Assembly: GCF_034702125.1 (NCBI RefSeq)
Contig: NC_085860.1
Coordinates: 21,680,484 to 21,744,483, forward strand
Direction of reading: 5' to 3'
DNA: 64,000 nucleotides
Source: Engraulis encrasicolus
Taxonomy: Eukaryota > Chordata > Actinopteri > Clupeiformes > Engraulidae
The translations under genes were made by a program, and so were the position numbers. Each line of letters opens with the position of its first letter. Within the stretch, counting starts at the first letter, position 1. The notes under the pieces were generated by a model. That model had not been told where the DNA came from, made no database searches, and saw only the letters and a program-made list of their open reading frames with translations. This document shows, piece by piece, positions 47,201 through 58,884 of the stretch.

Positions 47201-50200
47201 TAACAATTCTCTTGATGGATAAATGTTATTCATAGTTTTAAAATGCACCTCTTTTGCTTTTGGTGAAATTGGAAACTTCAAATATTTAGTCCTGAGTGTG
47301 ACTAACTGACTTTCAGTACAAGAGGTTGCCTTCCTTATTGTTCTCCCCGGGTGAAACTCTTCTCTTAAGCATTCTCTGATAAAGTTGTTTGTACTTTTGA
47401 TATCTAGTAGATGCACACCTTTCACATTTAAATCAGGCAACTTGGGAAGTAAACTGTCATATTTCAAATCGTTTTGGATAGNATTAATCAAACATTCAGG
47501 GATAGCTTTAATGACCTTGTTAAATTGGCGTTTGGGTGGAAAAAAAGCCATACTTAACACAATACAAAATGACTCGTAGGTGAAAATGTTCCCTTGAGCA
47601 TCCAAAATATTCAATATGGACCAAATATTTTTTTCCTTCCATTCTTTTATGTACAAGGATTTACGACTCAGAGTAACATATCTATTGTTCCAAATCGGGA
47701 AGAAGGGGTGTGAAGTTGTGCTTGTATATGAGCTTCCAGTACATTAGAATTTGTTGGTGAAAGTCTGACAATTTGATGGGTAATTTTTGAAGTGGCAAAG
47801 TCACATGACATGAGATAAGGCAAAAACCACCAACTCTATTAAATATCAGTCTGGTATACAGTACCAAAAGGCTTCATTGTTCTTCAAATACTCCTTAATC
47901 CAGTTAATTTTAATCATGCCATTTAAACAGTTAAAGTCGATGACTTTTAACCCCCCCCCCTTGANGTCTTTTACAATGTATGCTTTTTGTAAATAGTGGG
48001 TTTTATTTCGCCATACAAAGCTGAAAGTAGCCTGATTAACCGCTTTGATTTCATCTTTTGGGATGGCCAAGGAATGTGAGGGATAGATGCATCTAGATAA
48101 TAAAAATTCCATTTTGTTAGGTACACCCTGCCAAAAACAGACAAGTCTCTTTGCTGCCATATATCCAGCCTAGTTTTCCCCTTCTGAACGGTATCTGTTT
48201 ATGTTCAGCTTGACTCTTCTCTTTTTGTCATTGTTATGTGAATGCCCAAAATATTTCAATTCCTTTTTAACTGGAATACTATTAATGACCAATTCATCAC
48301 ACTGTTTGATAGGCAATGAGCTCACCAACTTGGCAATATTAAGGCGTAAACCCCTGAGGCTTTTGGAAAATATTTCAATCCGCCTTAATCGCCTCTGGGA
48401 TTTGATATTTATCCTTTCAAAAAAAATTGTTGTGTCGTCCGCTAACTGACTTATTATGAGTCTGTATCAAGTACACGGAGTGCAGCTAGTTCTGTGTAAT
48501 TTTTTTATATGAATAGCCAACATTTCTACTGCCAAGATGAATAAATACGGGCTAATTGGGCAGCCTTGTCTTACTCCTGCTTGAATTGGAAAACGTGTAG
48601 TTGTGCCACTGGGAAGAGACCACACTATTTATGTCTGTGTAGCATGTCTTGACAAAGTTACAGAACCCATTACCAAAACCAAAACATTCAAGAGAGTGAA
48701 AGAGGAAGTTATGTTCTAAGGAATCAAATGCTTTGAAAAAATCTAAAAAAGAGAATAAACCCTTCATCTTCTATCATGTCACTGTAATCTATAATGTCCA
48801 GAACTAACCTGATGTTATTATGTATAGATCTATTCTTCATGAAGCCTGACTGAGACTCACTAACACATTGTTCAATACCTGTTTTAGCCGTTTGCAAAAA
48901 CATAAGTTAAAAATCTTGTAGTCTGTAGTGAGAAAAGTGTAATAGGTCTTCTATTATCTAAAACCATTGCATTTTTCCCTGGTTTAGGGAATAAGTATTA
49001 TAAATTCCTTGTTTCATAGATGGTGAAAGTGTGGGACTGTTAAGTATTTCCAGAAATGTGTTGAAAAGACAATGGCGTAAGACTGGCCAGAAGTGTTTGT
49101 AAAAATTGGCAGTTAAGCCATCAACACCTGGGGATTTTGTTAATTTTAATTTTACCAATAACAGCATCCATTTCTTGAATTTGTAAAACTCTCCATCACA
49201 AGTGTCTCTGAATACATCCTGTAATTTGTGGAATATGTTGTTTAATACCCTCAAAAAAATTGAGAGTCTCAGTCTCTGAGCCCTTTGAAGTATACAGTTG
49301 GCTATAGAAAGTTAGAATCTCTTTAGAAATCACCCTTTGATCCTTGCATAGGTTATTGTCAATCAATAATGATCTTATTTCAATTCTTTGCTGTCTGTTT
49401 TTTTCAAAGTCGACAAAAATATGCTGAATTTTTTTTCCCCCTCTTCTATCCATCTAGCCCAGATCTAATATAAGCACCCTTTGCTTTTTTGGCATACATA
49501 TCATCCAACTTTGTCTGCAATGACAATAGATTGTGTTTATCATTGTCAGTAAGTATGGGTTTGTTGCATGTAGTGTTCAGCTCTTTGATGAGTTTCATTT
49601 CCTCCTGTCTTTGTGACTTTTAAGCCTTTTTGCTATAGTCAATTGAATATTGTCTTATTTTATATTTACAGAACTCCCACTTCAGTATGTATGAGGAAAA
49701 ATCCTCCATATCCATAACCTCTTTTATAAGTTGTTCAACCCCAGTGCAGTAACCGTCATGTGAAAGTAACGCTGAGTTGAATTTCCAGTAACCCCTATAA
49801 TGAAATTCTTGTTCAGGGGGTTTCAGTACCAGCGAGATAACTGAATGATCCGTTAATGGAGCTACTGACATGTTAATATCAGCTACCAGACCTAAAAGAG
49901 GGTCTGATAGCAACCAGTAATCCAGCCTAGACCTATGATTCCCATTTGGTTGAAACCAGGAAAATTGTACCTTGTTACCATTGTAATGCCTCCATGCATC
50001 TTGTATCGCATTTGAATGGCAGAATTCTTGAAATGTCTTATTTGGTGTGTGAGTGTTGCCTCTTGGAGGAGCTCTATCCAACCATTCATCGTTCACCAAA
50101 TTCAGATCCCCTCCTACCAAAACATTTTCACATTGGTGAGATAGTTTGCATCTCTCTAATTCGGTTGACAAGTCCTTTAACAAGTCCAAATTTTTCTGTT

Positions 50201-53200
50201 TGTTGTTGTACCCATACACATTCAGTAAAATGAGCCTTGAGTCATTAAAGTCCACCACTGCCATCAACCAATGTCCATGTTCGTCTGCCTTTACCTGTAA
50301 GTATTTCCCAGGGCAGTTATGTGACAGAATTGCCACTCCTCCTGACCGTTCTGTGCCATGACTGAAAAAAATCTTCTCTCCCCATTGTTGTGTCCAAAAC
50401 GACTCATCCTCCCTCATAGAATGAGTCTCCTGCATAAACGTGAAAGTACTTTTCTGCCCTTTGCAAAACAAAAACAAAGCTTTTCTTTTCGTATTGTCTT
50501 TAAGTCCTCTTACATTTAGAGAAATAACAGAAACATCTGTGGTAAATGACATACACAAAATGAATGAAAAGATAAACAAATAAAAGGATAGAGCCCAACG
50601 GGCTAACCTAGTGGCTTTAACTCAACCTCCTGCCGAAACTTGGGGTGTTTTTTTTACCTTCAGCAATGCCCCTAGTAACCATTTTCTCCCTTAACGTTTA
50701 GCTTGGTCAGCTGCTACCGTTCACCTCTCCTCTATTCCCGAATGCGTTGTCCGTTGATGAATCCGAATGGTCCTCTGAAGAACGCCTTCATTCCCTGCTG
50801 TCTGGCAAGCTCAATCTTTGGCCAGAGCACACTGCGAGCGTCGCGTTCCGCCTTGGTGAGGTCCTCTTTGAAGCGAACCCTCATCTCGGCGCACACCCGG
50901 TCTTCCTTCGCTTGTTTCCAAAGTGCGTCGCGGTGGGTTCTTGAGATGAATTGTAAGATGACCTGACGAGTCTTTCCTGGAGTCGGTTTCCCCAGTCTGT
51001 GAACGGTGCCCAGAATTATGTCCATTTTTTGTGACCATCCTGGCATCATCTTTGAAATTAGCTCGGCTACCGCCTCCCGGGTATTCTCTCCTTCTGTCTC
51101 GGGGAGCCCATTCAGGCGGAGGTTCCACCGTCTTTGGTATCGCTCCAGTTCCTCGGTTTTTTCCTTCAGTTCACGGTTCTCTTTCTGTAGCTCCCGTACT
51201 GCCTTTTCAAGCACTTTGGTCTTCACTTGTCCCTCTTTAATGTTCGCGGAGTTAAACTCCGCTGTCTTTGCGACATTAGCTATCATGATGTTGTTCTGTT
51301 TTAGCTGTGTACCAAAGTCCTCTACTAAAGCTGTTAAGTTCTGGATAGCCGCTAGCACGTCAACATTTGACACGGTTTCATTCATTATTTTCGGCATTCC
51401 CCTCTGTTTCTTGGCCGATACATTGACATTGGATGGAGGGCTGTGTTGTCGTCTTCTTACCACAGCGCAAGCTGCATCCATCTCCTCAGTTTCTTCTTGG
51501 AGACCGTCAGCGTTATCGTTAGCTCCATTCGCCGTTGCAAGGCTCACTTCGGCTCCAATTTCCAAAGTGGAATTTTTTTCGCTTCCAGAGGTTTCAAAGT
51601 CGTGGAACATCATCTTTACGGTTTTAGCTGACAAGATTGAGGTAAAATTTTGAAGAATATTTTAATTTTGTTCCAATTTGGGGCTAGGCTTGCAGAGCAT
51701 ACGAAAGGCGCGACTGCTCAGCACGCCATCTTGCCGGAAGTCCCTCCCATGTGACCATCAAACCACAACTGACAACTTGGCATGGAAAAATGTGTCTATC
51801 AACCTCACTTCAAGGTAAGAAAAGACTCATAAAAGTGTGTTGATGTGTATGTGTAGTAGTTTACTATGTTGCTGCTGTGTGTGACCTTAGGTGCTCTTGA
51901 TGCTACACTGTGTGTATGTTATGTTAGCAACTTAGCTTAGAATGTTAGCTAGGCTAGCACTGTGTAGGCCTTTCATACAAATCTTTTTCTTGTATCATAC
52001 ATCTGCAGTGTATTTGCAAGTGATGCGCTGCATTTTCATGATGACATATTGCACATTGAACTTCTGTTCCTCATGAAAGCCTTAAACTTATTAGGCCTAT
52101 TTATGCTCCACAGGCAGCCGATATGGGACCACCAGAACTCTATGATCCATCAGCTCTACTCAACACTCCAAAGGATAAACAACTGACTGTGTTGTGAAGT
52201 CTGACACTATTTTGGGAGAAATGTTATTGTAAGTTAGGCTATATGGATCTCCTTCAGCCACCAACTCCTAATAAAAGATTCAGAAATGGACAACAAATAA
52301 ATGACTAAATTGCCTAATGTGTTGAGGTTGATTCTTTGTAATATATTGACTGTTGACTGTATAGACTGGGTCTAAATTTTAGAACAGATTGTTGTGTATT
52401 GTATGATTGTTGTGTTAGTGTCTACTGTTTTTGTTTGTCAACCACATGGAACAAAATAAAAAAAACTTGATATAAAGCATTGCTCACGTTTGTGGAATTA
52501 AAGCTCATGTTATATTTGGTTTAAACAGAGGGGTGGTAGCCTAGTGCATTAGTATAAACCAACCAATCAATAAACCAACCAAGATTTTTTTGGGGGCTTT
52601 AAAATGGGAAAACATAAAACTTTTAATTTTGAAATCAAAAACTTATAGCCAATATAGCTAAACAATGCCGTGCTTGTTTACTTTAAAATTGTAACTCTCT
52701 GCTAAGTACTAATTGCATTCATTTTTGCACCATTCTCGAAATATTTATGTCAATGGAGCATGTTAGATCTTTGAGTAGCACATACTAAAACATTCAAGAT
52801 TTTATTTTTTCTCATAACATTTGTTTTCACATAACATGTCTGATTTTATGTAAGACTTACGCAAACGTTTTAGTTTTCAACTCAAATCTTTTGTGTAAAC
52901 CATTGTTTCTGTGCATTTTAGAGTTTGGTGTACATACTTGACTTGGGCTGCTAAAAACTAAAAATCTAATTATGGAATTAATGTTTTCAATCTTTTCAGT
53001 CATTTCAAAGTTTTTGATCATCTTCTTAAAGATTTTGTGTCCTGCATATGCATGAATGTATGTAGTATTTACGTTAAACATTTGGTCACAAAACTAAAAC
53101 TTTAACGGGAATAAGTTTCCACAAAAGTTTAGAGTTCGTGGAACATGTTGGGGTTTACAGTGTAGGTGGGCTCAGTTAGGGACGACGTGGTACTAGAGCT

Positions 53201-53498
53201 CTTCCGCTTTGCCCTACTCGACAAAAAATGGGCTATTGAACGTTCTTTTTTGAATGTTTTTTGTCACAATGCACTGTGGAGATGATACAGTATACGGACG
53301 TGTGAAAAGACACATGGTAATGGCATCACATTTCTCATCATTCGAGAGTTTCGCCAAGATTGCACAGAACTGGTCTTATTGCACCGCATTTCTATAATAA
53401 ATGCTCTTAAAAGGAAAGAAAGAAAGTTTTAACAGAAAGTACTGTAACATTACAAACAGCAAGCTGCAATGTTTATACATTGTTACATCAGTTTGTGT

Positions 53499-53567
<69 letters not shown>

Positions 53568-53582
53568 CATGCGTGCATTTGT

Positions 53583-53617
<35 letters not shown>

Positions 53618-54791
53618 CCTGCGTGCATGTGCGTGTGCATCCCTGCGTGCGTGTGGGCATGTGTTTGTGCATGCCTGCGTGCGTTTGTGTATGTGTGTGT
53701 GCATGCACGCGTGTGTGTACTGTGTATGTGTGTGGATGTGTTTGTGCGTGCGTGTGTAAACGCCTACGTGCGTGTGTGTGTTTGTGTGCATGCGTGCGTG
53801 TGTTTGTGTGTGCCTGCGTGTGTGCATGCCTGCATGCCTGTGTGTGTGTGTGAGCTTGCGTGCGTGTGTGCATGTGTTTGTAGGTGCATGTATGCATGCC
53901 TGCGTGCGTGCACGCGTGTGTGCATGCATGTGTTTGTGCGTGCGTGTGTGCATGCCTGCGTGCGTTTGTGCGTGCGTGCATGTGTTTGTGTGTGCATGTT
54001 TGCATGCCTGCGTGCACGTATGTGTGCGTGTGCATATGTGTGTGTGTGTGTGTGTGTGCTTATGTGTGTGTGCTTGTGTTTGTGCATGCATGTGTGCATA
54101 CCTGTGTGTGCGTGTGCGTGCATGTGTGTGCATGTGTTTCCGCGTCTGTGTGTGTGTGCATGCCTGCATTCATGTGTGTGTATATGTGTGCATATGTGCA
54201 TGTGTTTGTGTGTGCGTGTGTGCATGTGTTTGTGTGTGCTCGTTTGTGTGCCTGTGTGTGTGTGCGTGCATGTGTGTGTGTGTTTCTGCATGCCTGTGTG
54301 CATGTTTGTGTGTGTGTGTGTGCATGTGTTTGTGCGTGTGCATGCTTGCGTGCCTGTGTGTGTGTTTGTGTATGTGCGTGCGTGCCTGTATGTGTGTGTG
54401 TGTGCATGTGTTTGTGCGTGTGTGTGAGTGAATGTGTGTGTATGTGTGTGCGTGTGTGTGTATCAGCATGCATGTGTGTGTGTGCGTGCGTGCGTGCATG
54501 CCTGCATGCCTGTGTGTGTGTGTGTACCTATCTGTGCAGGTAACCAGGAGACAGTGAAGGTGTCCTATCGGCAGTGGGACCCAGCAAAGTGGTGGTTCAG
54601 CGTGCAGGGAGGCCAGGGTGAGATGTTGCTCTCCGTCTACAGTCCCCCGGACACCCCCATAGGCAAGTACAACTGGCCCCTCTCCTGCTCTCCTAGACTG
54701 CATTCTAATAATAATAATAATAATAATAATAATCTGGACGCTCCATAGGCAAGTACAGCCTGGCATGCTCCTGCTCTCCTAGACTGCATTC

Positions 54792-54827
<36 letters not shown>

Positions 54828-54856
54828 TAATAATAATAATAATAATAATAACAATG

Positions 54857-54907
<51 letters not shown>

Positions 54908-55639
54908 TGGACGCCCCCTGTAGGCAAGTACAGCCTGGCCGTTCTCTTGGTCTCCTCGGACGGACACATCATGGAGGAGACGGCCCCCGAGAGCTTCTAC
55001 CTGCTCTACAACCCCTGGTGCAAAGGTGGACTCACATCACATCACATTACACCATATTACATTGCATTTGGCAGACACTTTATAACCAAAGTGACTTAGA
55101 ATCAAGGACATAATCATTGCCAACATTATTAACAGATACAAAGTGCACAGGAAATATACAGAACAACAAGTGCAGGCGCAAAGTCACTCTCAGAAATAAA
55201 GGTACAGAACTCGTCACTGAGGCAGTACCGTCAAGGGGAGTACCATTGCGTCGCTTGATTGGTACCCCAAAAAAGAGGTGCGTTCAGTTTCTTGCAATGT
55301 CGACCAATGTGCATCTGTCACGTTTTTTTGAGGTACCACCCAAGCGACGCAGTGGTACTCCCCTTGAGGGTACTGCCACAGCGACAAGTCCTGTACTGTT
55401 ATTTCTGAGAGTGGAGTTATTGTTTTTTAAGTAAAGTAGAGTACAAACATGTACACATCATATCACTGTGGAAAGAGCGAATTCACATGGGGCAGATCAG
55501 CATCTCTCTCTTTCTCTTTGTCTTTCTCCCTCCGTCCTCAACACTTGCAAAGGTGATGCGTGGGCTCGACAGTGTTCAAATCAATTGCATACATTTATTT
55601 GATGTGGACACAGCAAAATTACATGGGACAGAGACCAGA

Positions 55640-55694
<55 letters not shown>

Positions 55695-55709
55695 TTTTCT
55701 CTCCCCGTC

Positions 55710-55797
<88 letters not shown>

Positions 55798-58009
55798 AGT
55801 CGCGTGCATGTGGCAGGGGCACCGCCAGAAATGTTAAGGGCCCCTGTCAGTGCTGTCAGTGCTTGGGCCCTTAGAATCTTTAAATATATTTTTAGGGACT
55901 TTTATGCCTTTATTTGACAGGACAGTCGAAGATGGTGACAGGAAGCGAATGGGACAGAGAGACAGGGGAGGATCGGGAAATGACCCCGGGCGGACTCGAA
56001 CCGGGGTCCCCATGGGTGGGCATGCAAGCCCAAATGTGGGGGGCTTAGTGCGCTGCGCCTCAGCGACCGGGGGCCCTTAGAATCTTTAATACCTTTCCTC
56101 TCCTAGCGTCACCCATGGGTGGATGGGTCCTTTTTAGGTTGGGACCTTGTTAGGTTTTTAGTGTTTTTCAGTAACAACACAGTCTATGTACCGCATTAGG
56201 TGCAATGGAGCAAATGGTGTAACAGCTATGTAATATCATGCGCTAGAGTTGCACTTTCACCATGAATTTACAGGACTGATAGTATTCAGGCTCCATGCCT
56301 GATTTCAGGCTTGACAGAGTTTGCAAAAAAAACCCCAAAAAAACATTGATAATAATTAGCCATTAGGTTATTCTTATCTCAGAAAGTGTTACAGGTTCAG
56401 GGTTTTCTTCTACTATCAGGCTTGAATAATGATCATACACAGGCTATTAAATGTTTGAATAATGTGTCAAAATAGGCCTACGTTACTTCACTATGTAGTA
56501 TCTTGTCGTCGTTAGAGCAGGGAAAAAAGGTCAGGTTCAGGATTTTTTTTCACTATCACCCCTGAATTTACATTCACTTTAACTATTACTCTTGACACCT
56601 TTGGTTGTTTCCCCCTGCAGCTGATGCGGTGTATCTGCCAAACGATGTTCACCTGAAAGAGTATATCATGAATGAGAACGGCCTCATCTACCAGGGGGAC
56701 GCGGACGAGATCACCTACAGGCCTTGGAACTTTGGACAGGTAGGCACACGACCTGCTGTGGCCTAAGGTTTTTTTTTCTTCAGTCTTTTCCGAGATTCTG
56801 GTCATTGTAATGGGGGCAGGTGTGTGTTTACATTTCAAAAAAAGCATTTTTATTTATTCCCAAAGACATCGAAAAGGTTATGCAACATCAGCAGACAACT
56901 AGCAAACAGCGATACCTTTTGGGAAAATATTTGGAGTAGGCCTACAGTATGATATTTAAAAAAAAAATGTAAACAAAAGGTGCCCCCATTAGAATAGCTC
57001 ATACATCGGAAAGGGCTGAGCCCTATAACACCCTATAAATAACTAAGTCGCTTTGGATAAAAGCCTCAGTGTAGTGTAGTGTAACAATGTAGGAATGTGA
57101 GTCACGGGAGCATCTCAGATGCAAAAGAGAGAGAGAGAATGAAGAGAGAGAATAGGCAATTAAACAATGGCTTTAGTTGCCAAACGCAATATGACCAAAA
57201 CCAGTTTAAGAATATTTTTGATTATTTCTGTAGGTAAGTAAATACTGTATGTGCTTTACTATGAAACATTTTAGGAACAGTAGCCCCTTTTTTAAAGCAC
57301 TAGATCAGTGTGAACGGGCATATCATATTTTACACTACTGCTGCAAACCACAGGCAGACACAAACAAACACAAGCCAACTCTCCATCATTGTCACCCGTT
57401 GACAGTTCGAGGAGGATGTGGTGGACATCTGCTTTGAAATTCTGGACAACTCAAACTCCACACTCAAAAACCCTGAGATGGACCTCCAGAACCGGGCCGA
57501 CCCTGTATATGTCAGCAGAACCATCTCTTGCATGGTAAGCCTGAAAATGAATCAATAAACTATAAATGTACTCTGAGAGTGCAGAGCTCCGCCAAGGAAG
57601 CTGTTTGATAGAACATTTGACTATGCAACACCCTATTTGTTTTAAAGTCTTTCTGCCTTCTTTTTGTGAAATTAGAAACTGGAATGTCAAAATTCTGTAT
57701 CCCACAATGGTGAAGAATAGTTTAATAATTCCTGGATCCAGATCGTGATCCGGAGCACCACCAAAATGTAGTCACTTGTTCCTTTTGTCCCTTCCAACAA
57801 CCCTGCAAAGTTTCATCCAAATCCACTCATAACTTTTTGAGTTATCCTGCTGACACACAAACAAACAGACAAACCAATGCGACCAAAAACATAACCTCTT
57901 TGGCGGAGGTAAACATAACCTTGGCGGAGGTAATAATACCAGTATTGCATTAAAAACAATGGAACACAAAGTAAAGTGTGTGTGTGAGAGTGCGAGTCTG
58001 TGTGTGTTG

Positions 58010-58093
<84 letters not shown>

Positions 58094-58572
58094 TTAAAAA
58101 GCCTTTTATTAACATCATTCAGCCATCATTGGCACAGTACAGTCAGCCACTGCTCAAAAGCAGACCAACACCCCCCCTATATGTTCACAATCAGCTCTCC
58201 GTCCCCCCCAACCTCACACAATACCCCACCCCCCACCCCCACACACACACCAAACGTTTGAAAATTTCTCCAAATCATTGACCAAGTGATAATACATGTA
58301 TTCCACCTTGATGCGACTTTTAGCCATTCCCAAGAAACCCTCTAAGGGGTCTACATACACCAAGTTCAGCATTTTCTGCTTGCGGGTCAGCCAAATGGCC
58401 AACTTTGCCATGCCTAATAGAAAATTTACCAGACAGACCTCCTTCTTGACATTTGCATTGTATTTAGGCCCACTAATGAAGAGACTCTGAGAAGCCCTCC
58501 CCAAACCCTCCCAACGCTCCCCCGAGCCACTGAAAAAGACCTCCTAGCCTAGCCTAGGGAGTGAAGGGTGAT

Positions 58573-58661
<89 letters not shown>

Positions 58662-58791
58662 ACCTCCTGTCCCCGTAAACTGGGTCTGCCAGCTATTGGA
58701 CCTGCTTTTTGGTTCCCATCATTATTTGGTTTGGAGGCCATCACCAATGAACACTACACAGCTAGCAGAAGCCAACAGTGCAGATCACACA

Positions 58792-58884
<93 letters not shown>

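Larger units (their letters stand above)
46593..51747 (-). mobile_element. Near full-length L1-type LINE, nested in a DNA transposon
   Basis: The element is flanked by a perfect 17 bp target duplication CCATGTGACCATCAAAC (46576-46592 and 51748-51764). On the minus strand it starts GGGAGGGACTTCCGGCAAGA and has ORF1, then ORF2 (endonuclease, RT), and ends in a poly(A) seen as poly(T) at 46593. The CAAGATGGC motif at the 5' end resembles the YY1 site at the start of mammalian L1 5' UTRs. ORF2 is broken, so it is immobile. Removing it restores the surrounding DNA transposon. Confidence 0.92.
45441..53162 (-). mobile_element. TA-flanked DNA transposon, copy 2 (inverted, split by the L1)
   Basis: An inverted copy of 16550-19161, flanked by TA (45439-45440, 53163-53164). 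It is interrupted by the L1 at 46593-51747, and without it measures about 2.55 kb. It lies in intron 2 of transglutaminase 2. All four tRNA-like modules are again present, on the plus strand between 45685 and 46380. Confidence 0.85.

Noticed and set aside
51006..51653. 215-codon plus-strand frame
   Set aside because: Shadow of the LINE ORF1 on the opposite strand.
53376..54766. Open frames up to 284 codons rich in CVCV or HTHT
   Set aside because: Produced by the TG-rich repeat; several frames on both strands are open over the same bases.
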